NCBI RefSeq assembly: GCF_003111665.1
Contig: NZ_CP022188.1
Location: 3,906,001-3,970,000, forward strand
Length of the DNA: 64,000 nucleotides
Source: Parazoarcus communis
GTDB lineage: Bacteria; Pseudomonadota; Gammaproteobacteria; Burkholderiales; Rhodocyclaceae
Direction of reading: 5' to 3'
The notes beneath the pieces are model-generated. The model saw nothing but the letters and a program-made list of their open reading frames with translations, was not told the origin of the DNA and did no database searches. Made by a program: the position numbers and the translations under genes. The number at the start of each line of letters is the position of its first letter. The first letter of the stretch is position 1. This document shows positions 54,962 through 63,516 of the stretch, in pieces.

Positions 54962-56629
54962 TCAGGCATTGCAGGTAGCGCGGGCAACTGCGGCACTCAC
55001 GAGAGCAGCATCAAGGCCACGCCAGCGGGCTGCAACGTGCTGGTCGGGACGGGCAAGATAGGCGCTGCCCGGCGTAAGGTCGTAGCGCTCGCGAATACGC
55101 CCCCTGCTGTCGATCACGGTCGTCAAGCCAGCGGGCGCGGTGCCACGTTCGGCGACGACGATCGCCTGCACGGGGATTGCGCCGTCGGCCAGCCCGGTCA
55201 GTTGCTGCACGGTGGCACCGTCGAGCGCAGCGGCGTCCTTGGTGAAGTAGAGCAACTGGAAGCGGTTGCCCAGCACGCCGAGCAGCCAGGACGTGCCATC
55301 GGCAGTCTCGACCGGGGCATCATCCATCGGTGCGCCGGGCACCATCTCGCCGGAGAAACGATCAACGTCGGGCGTGTTGAGGCGGGACTCGGTGAGGAAA
55401 CTCGGCACCGACAAGCGTCCGGAGTTGACCAGCGTACGGGCAAAGGCGTGCTTGCGTGCAAGATCAAGCACCGCGTTGCGGAAGACCTTGCTGACCGTGC
55501 TCTTGGGGGTGATGAAGTCGGTTGAGCGGGTCGAGTTCATGATGTTCTCGTCCGCCCCGAACGTGCGCTCTTCAGAATAGGTATCGAGCAGCGTGGCCGG
55601 TGCCTTGCCGTCCATCACCAACTTGAGCTTCCATGCGAGGTTGTCGGTGTCCTGAATACCGGAATTCGCCCCACGACCGCCAAACGGCGAAACCTGGTGT
55701 GCGGCGTCACCGACAAACAGCACTCGCCCGTGTGTGAAGCTATTCATGCGGCGGCACTGAAAGGTGTAGACGCTGACCCATTCCAGCTCGAATTCGCGAT
55801 CGTCACCCAACATTGCTTTGATGCGGGGGATAACGTTTTCAGGCTTCTTCTCTTCCTCCGGGTCGGCCTGCCAGCCGAGCTGGAAGTCGATGCGCCAGAC
55901 ATTGTCGGCCTGGCGATGTAGCAGCACCGACTGATTACGATGGAACGGCGGATCGAACCAGAACCAACGCTCGGTGGGAAAGTCTGCTTTCATCACCACG
56001 TCGGCGATGAGGAAGCGGTCCATGAAGATCTTGCCTTCGATGTCGAGCCCGAGCATCGTGCGGATTGGGCTTTTCGCACCGTCGGCAGCGACCAGCCAGT
56101 CGGCACTGAGCGAGTACGCGCCTTCCGGCGTCTCGACCCGGAGTGCCACCGAATCCGCCTTCTGGGTAACCCCGACCACGTTGCTGCAGAAGCGGATCTC
56201 GATGTTGGGCAGTTCACGGGCACGCCGCAGCAGGTACTCTTCCAGATAGTACTGCTGCAGGTTGATCATGCCCGGCCGGCGGTGATCCGGCTGCGGGCTG
56301 AGGTTGAAGTTGAACACCTCCTCCTCGCGGAAGAAGGTCCGTCCGACGTTCCACGACACGCCCTTTTCCATCATCGGCTCACAGCAGCCGAGACGATCGA
56401 AGATCTCGAGAACGCGTTTGGCATAGGCGACGCCGCGCGAACCGATCGATACGGTATCGTCGTTGTCCAGCAACAGCACGGGTTTGCCCTGGATCGCCAG
56501 ATCAATGGCGGCGGCCAGTCCCACCGGGCCGGCACCGACCACCACCAGGGGATAACGACCGTCCCCTTTACCGTCCAGCTCAGGCGGACGGACGAATTCG
56601 AAGTTCGGATATTGATATGTATTAAGCAT
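54962..56629 (-). CDS. FAD-dependent aromatic hydroxylase (MhaA/MhpA-like)
   Basis: 555 residues (about 62 kDa). Class A flavin monooxygenase motifs: GAGPVG at 32-37, the DG motif in VAADGAKSPIR, and GDAAHQVSPFGGRGANSG (from about residue 307). A thioredoxin-like C-terminal domain (about 420-555) is typical of the MhpA / phenol hydroxylase branch. AAGGAG precedes the ATG at 56629. It probably hydroxylates the aromatic ring of the operon's substrate with NAD(P)H and oxygen. The paired DUF2783 gene suggests a two-component enzyme. Confidence 0.88.
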   Translation of the reverse strand: MLNTYQYPNFEFVRPPELDGKGDGRYPLVVVGAGPVGLAAAIDLAIQGKPVLLLDNDDTVSIGSRGVAYAKRVLEIFDRLGCCEPMMEKGVSWNVGRTFFREEEVFNFNLSPQPDHRRPGMINLQQYYLEEYLLRRARELPNIEIRFCSNVVGVTQKADSVALRVETPEGAYSLSADWLVAADGAKSPIRTMLGLDIEGKIFMDRFLIADVVMKADFPTERWFWFDPPFHRNQSVLLHRQADNVWRIDFQLGWQADPEEEKKPENVIPRIKAMLGDDREFELEWVSVYTFQCRRMNSFTHGRVLFVGDAAHQVSPFGGRGANSGIQDTDNLAWKLKLVMDGKAPATLLDTYSEERTFGADENIMNSTRSTDFITPKSTVSKVFRNAVLDLARKHAFARTLVNSGRLSVPSFLTESRLNTPDVDRFSGEMVPGAPMDDAPVETADGTSWLLGVLGNRFQLLYFTKDAAALDGATVQQLTGLADGAIPVQAIVVAERGTAPAGLTTVIDSRGRIRERYDLTPGSAYLARPDQHVAARWRGLDAALVSAAVARATCNA

Positions 56630-56690
56630 GATTTCTCCTTATACTCCTTCGCGCTCGAATGACCGCGAAGGATGCACGAGCGGATTCCGC

Positions 56691-57719
56691 TCAGCGACGG
56701 TTCTCTTGCAGCAGGGCGCGCGCACTGTCGTACATTTCCTGCGCCGGGAGCCCCTTTGCAGTCATCTCCTCGATCCACTCGCGGGAGACCTGTTCGCCGA
56801 TCTTCTTGAACGCATCCAATTCGGACCCCGCGAGCATGTTCAGGACGTTGCCCCGATCGACCGCCATCTGCCGTGCGGGCGGTCCGGCTTCGTCCCACGC
56901 CCGTCCAATCGCCGCCGAGAACTCCACACCGGAGTTGTCGTCGATCACTTTCTTGAGGTCAGACGGCAGGCTCTCGTAGCGCTTCTTGTTCATGACCATC
57001 GCAAAGACGGCGGTATAGAGCGCCGGCTGGCTGGCATCCGTTTCGGTGTGATACCGCGTCAGTTCGTGCAACTTCACCGAAGGCACTGATTCCCACGTCA
57101 GGATGTAGCCGTCGATGACACCCTTGGAGAGCGCTTCGGGCAGAGACGGCATCGGCATCGCGACCGGTGTAGCCCCCAGGGCGGTGAACATCTTCGTCGT
57201 GACGCGGGTCGGCGTGCGGATCTTCAACCCACTGAGATCATCAACCTTCGTGATCTGACGCTTGTTGGTATGGATGTAGCCCGGATCCTGGACGTGCAAT
57301 GCCAGCGGATGAACGGCGGCAAAGTCCTTGCGCCCGTACTTTTCGTAGTACGCCCACAATGCACGACTCGTGCTTTCCGCATCGCGGGCCATGAAGGGCA
57401 ATTCGAAGACTTCGACCGAAGGAAACCGTCCCGCGGTATACCCCGGCACCGTCCAGACAATGTCGGCAACACCGTCTGCAGCCTGTTGGTAGAGCTGCGG
57501 CGGTGTCCCGCCGAGCTGCATGGACGGGTAGATCTGGCATTCCATTCTGCCGGACGAAGCCGCCTTGATCTTCTCGCACCATGGTTCAAGAACCTTGCGC
57601 TGCGAGATCGCTGCCGTCGGCCAGAAATGCGCCACCTTGAGCACGACCTCGGCCGCCTGCGCCAACGGTGTGGCGAGCATGGCGGACGCGAACAGCGCGG
57701 ATACCATCTTTCCTGTCAT
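56691..57719 (-). CDS. dctP: TRAP transporter substrate-binding protein (DctP family)
   Basis: 342 residues from the ATG at 57719, preceded by GAGGAG; the frame is open to 57746. Signal peptide 1-22 (cleavage after PLAQA), then the DctP fold with RTPTRVTTKMFTALGATPV, including the Arg that usually binds the substrate's carboxylate. So the substrate is likely an organic acid. Periplasmic; works with DctQ and DctM encoded farther along the operon. Confidence 0.93.
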   Translation of the reverse strand: MTGKMVSALFASAMLATPLAQAAEVVLKVAHFWPTAAISQRKVLEPWCEKIKAASSGRMECQIYPSMQLGGTPPQLYQQAADGVADIVWTVPGYTAGRFPSVEVFELPFMARDAESTSRALWAYYEKYGRKDFAAVHPLALHVQDPGYIHTNKRQITKVDDLSGLKIRTPTRVTTKMFTALGATPVAMPMPSLPEALSKGVIDGYILTWESVPSVKLHELTRYHTETDASQPALYTAVFAMVMNKKRYESLPSDLKKVIDDNSGVEFSAAIGRAWDEAGPPARQMAVDRGNVLNMLAGSELDAFKKIGEQVSREWIEEMTAKGLPAQEMYDSARALLQENRR

Positions 57720-57761
57720 TGAAGTCTCCTCGATTGTTTTCGGCATGTATGCCGTGTGGAA

Positions 57762-57781
57762 CCCGGCCTATCCTGGCCGGG
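57762..57781 (-). terminator. Hairpin between the CoA-ligase gene and dctP
   Basis: CCCGGCC (57762-57768) and GGCCGGG (57775-57781) form a perfect 7-bp stem with a 6-base loop. It lies in the 90-base gap inside the operon, with no T run. It may shape mRNA processing so that dctP is expressed at a different level from the genes above it. Confidence 0.4.
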
Positions 57782-57809
57782 CATACGCTCCGTTGGGGAA
57801 ACGGGCGCC

Positions 57810-59333
57810 CTACTGCGCGTTGATCAGTGCGCGCAGCTCGGTTTTAAGCACTTTCCCGTAATTGTTCTTGGGCATCTCATCGAGAAAGTGGTATTCCTTC
57901 GGACGCTTGAATCGGGCGATGTGCGCCAAGCAAAGCGCATCGAGTTCCGCCGCGTCAGCACGCGCACCCGGCCGACACACCACACAGGCGATGACTTCCT
58001 CACCCCACTCCGGATGGGGCCGGCCGATCACGGACACTTCCGACACCGCCTGATGCATCAGCAGCACTTCCTCGACCTCGCGCGGATAAATGTTCGAGCC
58101 ACCGGAAATGATCACGTCCTTGGAGCGGTCCTTGAGGGTCAGATAGCCGTCCTCATCCATTACACCGAGGTCGCCCGTCCAGAGCCACCCGTCGCGCAGG
58201 GCACTCGCGGTGGCGTCGACATTGCCCCAATAGCCCGCCATCACCGAGTCGCCCCGGACCAGAACCTCGCCAGTCGTTCCCAGCGGCGCGGCATTGCCGC
58301 TGTCGTCTGCCACCATGACCTCGACCAGGGCCTGTGCGCAGCCAACGGAGGCGATGCGCTGCGCCCAGCGAGGATGGGTACGCTCCGCGAGTTGTTCCCG
58401 CGACAGCGCAGTGATGGTCATGGGCGACTCACCCTGACCGTAGATCTGGACAAAGCGATCGCCCATGACGTCGAGCGCACGGCGGATGTCCTCCACGTAC
58501 ATCGGGCCGCCGCCGTAGACGATGGTCTTGAACCCCGACGGGGCAACGCCGACGGCCTCGATCCGGTCGACCAGCCTTTTCACCATGGTCGGCGCCGCGA
58601 ACAGGGTCAGTCCGCCAATCCGCTGCGACAGCGTGATCAGTTCGTCGGCATCAAAACCGCCCGACTCCGGGATCAGATGACGGGCAGCCTTGATAACCTG
58701 CATGAAGTTGTACAGGCCGGCACCATGCGACATCGGTGCCGCGTAAACCATCACGTCGTCGGACGTCACCGCATCCACATCCATGAAATAGCAGGCCGCC
58801 ATCGTCACCAGGTTTCGATGGGTCTGCATCACGCCCTTGGGCCGCCCGGTCGTGCCCGAGGTATAGAAGAGCCATGCCAGCGCATTGGCGTCGCACGACT
58901 GGAGTGCCAGCGGCGCGCTCTCGAACAACGCGTTATAGGCGTCCGAACCCGGCACATGAAGTGTGGGTCCGTCACCGGGCAGGAGACCGGTGAGTTCCTC
59001 GGCGAAGTCCTCGCTGACGAATAGCGCGGCAGCACCCGAGTCCTCAACTACGTAAGCCGCTTCGCGCGCATGCAGCTTGGCGTTGATGGGCACAACCGCC
59101 AGCCCGGCCCACCATGCGCCATACAGCACTTCGAGGTATTCCGGGCAGTTGTGCATGAAGAGCGCGACCCGGTCGCCCAACTTCAGGCCGGCCTGCCCAC
59201 GCAAATACCCGGCAATACGCGCGGCGCGATCGGCCAGTTCGCGATAGTCGAACAGCACGCGCTCGCCAAGAAGTACGGCCGCGCGCTCCGGATGGACGCG
59301 AGCGCTACGCGCCAGAAGTTGAGCGACATTCAT
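57810..59333 (-). CDS. AMP-dependent acyl-CoA synthetase / ligase
   Basis: 507 residues. Adenylate-forming motifs are complete: YTSGTTGRPKGVMQTH (about 154-169), YGQGESPMT, TGDLGVMDEDGY, KDRSKDVIISGGSNIYPREVE-type hinge, and the catalytic Lys in NNYGKVLK near the C-terminus. It activates a carboxylic acid as its CoA thioester, probably the transported acid or a ring-opened product. Its start overlaps the thiolase stop by four bases. Confidence 0.93.
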   Translation of the reverse strand: MNVAQLLARSARVHPERAAVLLGERVLFDYRELADRAARIAGYLRGQAGLKLGDRVALFMHNCPEYLEVLYGAWWAGLAVVPINAKLHAREAAYVVEDSGAAALFVSEDFAEELTGLLPGDGPTLHVPGSDAYNALFESAPLALQSCDANALAWLFYTSGTTGRPKGVMQTHRNLVTMAACYFMDVDAVTSDDVMVYAAPMSHGAGLYNFMQVIKAARHLIPESGGFDADELITLSQRIGGLTLFAAPTMVKRLVDRIEAVGVAPSGFKTIVYGGGPMYVEDIRRALDVMGDRFVQIYGQGESPMTITALSREQLAERTHPRWAQRIASVGCAQALVEVMVADDSGNAAPLGTTGEVLVRGDSVMAGYWGNVDATASALRDGWLWTGDLGVMDEDGYLTLKDRSKDVIISGGSNIYPREVEEVLLMHQAVSEVSVIGRPHPEWGEEVIACVVCRPGARADAAELDALCLAHIARFKRPKEYHFLDEMPKNNYGKVLKTELRALINAQ

Positions 59334-60496
59334 TGCGCGCGCTCCAGGATGCTCACGTAGCTCGTGACCGCCGAGCCACCCATGTTGAACACGCCGGCAA
59401 GGCGGGCATCGGGCACCTGCATGTCGCCAGCTTCATTACACAGTTGCATCGCCGACAGCACATGCATCGAGACACCCGTCGCGCCAATCGGGTGCCCCTT
59501 GGACTTGAGCCCGCCGGAAGGATTGACCGGGAGCCGGCCACCCGCGAACACCGTACCGTCCTTGATCACCTGGGCGCCCTTACCCGGCTCGGCGAGCCCC
59601 ATGGCCTCATAGGCCAACAGTTCCGCGATCGTGAAGCAGTCGTGCACCTCTGCGAACGACAGGTCGTGCACACCGACACCCGCCTGTTGCAGTGCGCGTT
59701 GCCACGCACGGCGTGGCCCCTCGAATGCCACCGGATCGCGACGCGACATCGGCAGGTAGTCACTGATCTGGGCGCGAGCGCGAAAGCGCACCGCACGCTT
59801 GAAACCTGCAACCACGGACTCATCGGCAATGACCAGCGCCGCAGCACCGTCGGACACCAGCGAGCAGTCAGTCTTGCGCAGCGGAGCCGCGATCAGTGGG
59901 TTGCGCTCGGAGATCGTGTTGCAGAACTCGAAACCGAGATCCTTGCGCATCTGGGCCCACGGATTGCGCACACCGTTTGCATGCCCCTTGGCAGCGATGT
60001 GCGCCAGTGTGGTGGTGCAGTCCCCATAACGTTCGCAGTACGCCTGAGCGATCAGCGCGAAGATGCCAGGAAAGCTCAAACCGCGCGCGGCCTCCTCACT
60101 CACGTACGATGCATTGCCCAGTACGCGGGTAATCTCGGCACCCGACACGGCGGTCATCTTCTCCGCACCGACGACGAGCGCAATTTTCGCGCGACCGGCC
60201 TCGACGGCGTCGATCGCGGAATACACCGCCGCCGCACCCGAGGCACAGGCATTCTCGACGCGCGTCGCCGGTTTCCAGCGCAGTCCGTCGTCTGCCTGCA
60301 GCACCATCGAGGAACAAAAAACATCGGGCACGAAGCCGCCGTTGAGGTTACCCAACCAGATTGCATCCACATCTTCGGCGGGCAACTCGGCGTCGGCAAG
60401 CGCATCTCGCGCTACGGTGGTAATCAGACTTTCGAGATCAAACTGGCCCAGACGACCAAATGGCGAATGGGACCAGCCGACGATATGAGTGGCCAT
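59330..60496 (-). CDS. Thiolase (acetyl-CoA acetyltransferase-like, SCP2-thiolase branch)
   Basis: 388 residues. Catalytic Cys84 in VENACASG, HDCF with the active-site His, and the C-terminal SKGHPIGATG motif; the second Cys block is replaced by VFNMGGSAV, as in the SCP2/lipid-transfer type. It would cleave a beta-ketoacyl-CoA at the end of the pathway. First gene of the operon: AAGGAG sits nine bases before the ATG, and the divergent regulator is 120 bases away. Confidence 0.9.
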   Translation of the reverse strand: MATHIVGWSHSPFGRLGQFDLESLITTVARDALADAELPAEDVDAIWLGNLNGGFVPDVFCSSMVLQADDGLRWKPATRVENACASGAAAVYSAIDAVEAGRAKIALVVGAEKMTAVSGAEITRVLGNASYVSEEAARGLSFPGIFALIAQAYCERYGDCTTTLAHIAAKGHANGVRNPWAQMRKDLGFEFCNTISERNPLIAAPLRKTDCSLVSDGAAALVIADESVVAGFKRAVRFRARAQISDYLPMSRRDPVAFEGPRRAWQRALQQAGVGVHDLSFAEVHDCFTIAELLAYEAMGLAEPGKGAQVIKDGTVFAGGRLPVNPSGGLKSKGHPIGATGVSMHVLSAMQLCNEAGDMQVPDARLAGVFNMGGSAVTSYVSILERAQ

Positions 60497-60567
60497 GGTA
60501 AGTGTCTCCTTGCGTCGCGTGTTTTGTTGGAAGCGACTTCGGAGACGACTTTATCGACCATGCTTGC

Positions 60568-60599
60568 CCTACGCCATTCGTAGGCCTACCCTATCGTAG
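60568..60599. promoter_or_regulatory. Tandem palindromic sites between the operon and its LuxR-type regulator
   Basis: CTACGCCATTCGTAG (60569-60583, extendable by one base pair on each side) is a perfect dyad with a 5-base centre. CTACCCTATCGTAG (60586-60599) is a second, imperfect copy 17 bases on. They lie in the 123-base gap between the divergent starts and are likely operators for the adjacent PAS-LuxR protein. Confidence 0.65.
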
Positions 60600-60619
60600 T
60601 TATACGTAACCCATTCTTG

Positions 60620-61195
60620 ATGATGACCGGACCGCACGACGTGCAACTCACTCACGATGACCTCCAACTTGCGTTTGATCTCGCGCCGGTCGGCTTATGC
60701 GTTTCACGCAACCGTGTGATCCAGCGCTGCAACGAGGCTTTTGCAGCGATGTTCGGTTATCAGCCGAGCGAACTTGCTGGCCGCCCGCTCGCATCGCTCT
60801 ACCCGTCGGAACAAGAGGGCAAACGTATTGGGGAGCAGGCCTATCCCGTGCTGCGTGCGGAAGGTTGCTACAGTGATGAGCGCATCATGCGGCAACGCGA
60901 CGGCGCGCTGTTCTGGTGCCACGTCTCGGGCCAAAGCCTCAACAAGGACAATCCGTACAACTGCGCTGTCTGGATGTTCGAGGATATTTCCAGACGGCGC
61001 CCCGTCACCGCTGAACTGACTGCACGCGAACGGGAGATTGCGAAGTTTCTCTCGGTCGGAGAAACCAGCAAGGAAATCGCGCGCCACCTCGCAATCAGTC
61101 CGAGGACGGTCGAAGCACATCGTGCCCGACTCATGCGAAAGCTGCAGGTACGCACCCACACCGAGATGATCGCCCGTCTGGTCGGGCTCTGCTGA
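60620..61195 (+). CDS. PAS-domain LuxR-family transcriptional regulator
   Basis: 191 residues from the ATG at 60620 (a second ATG follows directly; a TTG at 60617 is also in frame). N-terminal PAS domain (about 15-125: FDLAPVGLCVSRNRVI, FGYQPSELAGRPL, RDGALFWCHVSG) and C-terminal LuxR helix-turn-helix (133-185: LTAREREIAKFLSVGETSKEI, SPRTVEAHRARLM). No receiver domain, so it senses a ligand or redox signal directly. Divergent from the catabolic operon, which it most likely controls. Confidence 0.9.
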   Translation: MMTGPHDVQLTHDDLQLAFDLAPVGLCVSRNRVIQRCNEAFAAMFGYQPSELAGRPLASLYPSEQEGKRIGEQAYPVLRAEGCYSDERIMRQRDGALFWCHVSGQSLNKDNPYNCAVWMFEDISRRRPVTAELTAREREIAKFLSVGETSKEIARHLAISPRTVEAHRARLMRKLQVRTHTEMIARLVGLC

Positions 61196-61326
61196 CTTCT
61201 GGTCACTGACAATAATGCTCTTCGCTTTCTGGTTCCTCTAGCAGGAGGATGCAAAAACTGGCGATACCTCGCCAGCACTGAGGTTCAGGTCGAATCTCAT
61301 CGTGACATCGTTTTCCGAACAACACA

Positions 61327-62217
61327 ATGCAAACGCGGACCACCGGACTGCTTCTAAGCCTCGCAGGCGTCACCCTGATCTCGCCCGATGTACTCGTCAT
61401 GCGCTGGGTGAACCTCGATCACGCCAGCGTGCTGATGTGGCGCGGCCTGTTCATGACGCTGGGCTTCAGCGCCGTGGTGCTGTACCGCTATCGTCTCGCC
61501 GCGCTGCGCGCCGTCAAACGGGCCGGCCGTCTCGGTGTCGCGAGCGGATTCTGTTTTGCCCTGAACACCACTTGCTACACAGAGGCGATTCAGCGCACCA
61601 GTGCGACCGCAACGGTGATGATCATCGCCACTGCGCCGGTGTTTGCCGCGCTGATAAGCTGGCTGGTACTCGACGAGCGGATCGACCGCAAGACGGCCAT
61701 CTCGATGTTCGTCACCCTGATCGGCATCGCCATCATCGCGACGGACGGCGGCGGTCAGAACGATATGCTGGGCAATCTGTTTGCAGTGTGCACCGCCATC
61801 TTCCTTGCCATCAACTTCACGCTTGCCCGTCTCAAGAGCAACATCGACCTGACCCCCGGCCTGATGTTCGGTGGAATGATTGCGGCGACCTTCGGCCTGA
61901 TGCTCGGCGGAGCCCCGCAGGCAGACACGGAATGGACCCAGCTCGCTGCCATCGCGCTGACCGGTGCGATCCTGATGCCCATCGGATTCACCTTGCTGCA
62001 AATCGCACCACGCTATACGAGTGCGACCGAGGTGAGCCTTTTCCTGCTGTTCGAAGCGGTTCTTGGCCCGGTCTGGGTATGGCTGGTCCTGAACGAGGCC
62101 CCAACCCGCACAACCCTGGTCGGCAGCGTGATCATCATTTCCGCACTGCTCTACTACGGCGCACCCGCTAGCTGGGGCACCCGGTTGCGCCTGCGCCTGG
62201 GCACGTCGTCGCGCTGA
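61327..62217 (+). CDS. EamA/DMT-family transporter
   Basis: 296 residues with ten hydrophobic helices in two EamA repeats (first TGLLLSLAGVTLISPDVL to TPLIGIAIIATDG-like segment near 140; second from NLFAVCTAIFLAINFTLA). Probable exporter or importer of a metabolite; substrate unknown. It lies 131 bases after the regulator and need not belong to the catabolic set. Confidence 0.88.
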   Translation: MQTRTTGLLLSLAGVTLISPDVLVMRWVNLDHASVLMWRGLFMTLGFSAVVLYRYRLAALRAVKRAGRLGVASGFCFALNTTCYTEAIQRTSATATVMIIATAPVFAALISWLVLDERIDRKTAISMFVTLIGIAIIATDGGGQNDMLGNLFAVCTAIFLAINFTLARLKSNIDLTPGLMFGGMIAATFGLMLGGAPQADTEWTQLAAIALTGAILMPIGFTLLQIAPRYTSATEVSLFLLFEAVLGPVWVWLVLNEAPTRTTLVGSVIIISALLYYGAPASWGTRLRLRLGTSSR

Positions 62218-62345
62218 CATCGTGGTCGCCTGCGCAGCCGTCAGTCGCGCGCTTGCGCAGACCGACGGTACGTTGACGGGCGGATGGCGCAACACAAGCG
62301 CTGACGCTGCTGGCAGCGTATCAACAGCGACCGTTTACTGCTCCA

Positions 62346-63204
62346 TCAGAGACGCGACAGCAACTCCGATTTCTTGCTCGCGAACTCATCTTCGCTGATG
62401 AACCCCTTGGCCTTGAGGTCACCCAGTTTTTCGATCGCCGCGAGGACATCCTCGCTGGACGCGCCACGTGCCTGACCGGCCGACTGCGACGTTTGCGGTG
62501 CATTTTGCGGCGCTTGATACGGCGATTGCGGCGACGGCATTCCCTGCGGTGCAGCGGGTGGGGAATACGGCCGACCGTTGCGGGAAATCAAGGGCAGCGA
62601 GGCCAGGTTCACCGTGCCGTACTGGCTGCCAAAGACAATGTCACTGCCCGAGCCCTGCTGCTGGGAGAATCCGCCGATGCTGTGATCCAGGGTGTCGTAG
62701 ACCCAGACTTCGCCGCCGGTCTTCACCGCGAGGCGTCGCGCACCGCCAAAATAGGCGTAGCGCACGTTGTTCTGCGATCCGGTGGCATTGGGCGCGCCGA
62801 GATCCTGCAGCCACCAGTTGTCCTCGGGATCGGGTACGAACAGGCTTGAACGTCCTGCCGGACTGCCGTTGGCCTGGTGCTGGAAACTGCCGCCCCCCCT
62901 GGCTCTGCGACTGAAAGCTGCCCGACCGCAGCAAACCGGGCTGGTTGACCAGAATGTTCGAAATTTCCGAACACAGACTGTCGACCCGGCCCTTGAGGTA
63001 GTTATTGAACATGTCGCCGAGCATGAGCATGCCCCCGCGCATCCACTGCCCCGAGCCCCCGAACTCGCCATGGCTGAACTAAGCCTGGCCTCCGTTTCCG
63101 TTGAGCACGGCAAACAGCATGTGCGTGACCGCATCCGTGCTGAATCCATGACGTGCGGCCAGATCGCTGACGATCATCTGGCCTCGTGAAGTAAGTTGTT
63201 GCAT
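62346..63204 (-). pseudogene. SHOCT-domain protein gene with a nonsense codon and a frameshift
   Basis: Reading from the ATG at 63204, the protein begins MQQLTSRGQMIVSDLAARHG and is stopped at codon 42 by TAG (63079-63081), where a CAG would continue the frame into FSHGEFGGSGQWMRGGM. A run of seven G (62893-62899 on the complementary strand) then shifts the frame. One G fewer would join SFQSQSQGG to GSFQHQANG and on to SSLFVPDPEDNWWLQDLG. The C-terminus is a SHOCT domain (LKAKGFISEDEFASKKSELLSRL-type, last 30 residues). With both lesions repaired the product would be about 285 residues. I take it as a pseudogene; the G run might also be a sequencing error. Confidence 0.75.
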
Positions 63205-63516
63205 TGTTGAATTCCAGCTGAGAATGGTCGAACGCCAGGTCGACTTGCAGAGGAGCGGCAGATCGGTGCTGCGGTTATGCCGCGAAACCTGAACACACCG
63301 CTTCGGAAATGTCCCGCATCTGGCAGGAAAGCCTTTGAGCTAAAGGCGAAGGAGGCCCCGGTGCTAACACTGCCAAGCGACAAATGTGCGACCGACTGTC
63401 TAGCCGCCGCGGACGAAATGCCTTACCTCCGCAGACCAGATATTGTGGCTGCGAGGGACGAGCGGCGGGTGGAACGGAAAACCGGCCACGGTTATTCCAA
63501 CCGTAGCGCCTGAAAT
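63205..63516. other. Intergenic stretch without a supported gene
   Basis: 312 bases between the broken SHOCT gene and the LysR gene. A 78-codon plus-strand frame (63277-63513) has no ribosome site and no recognisable sequence. I see no strong hairpin or promoter. Confidence 0.5.

Noticed and set aside
63277..63513. 78-codon plus-strand frame before the LysR gene
   Set aside because: No ribosome site, no domain, atypical composition.
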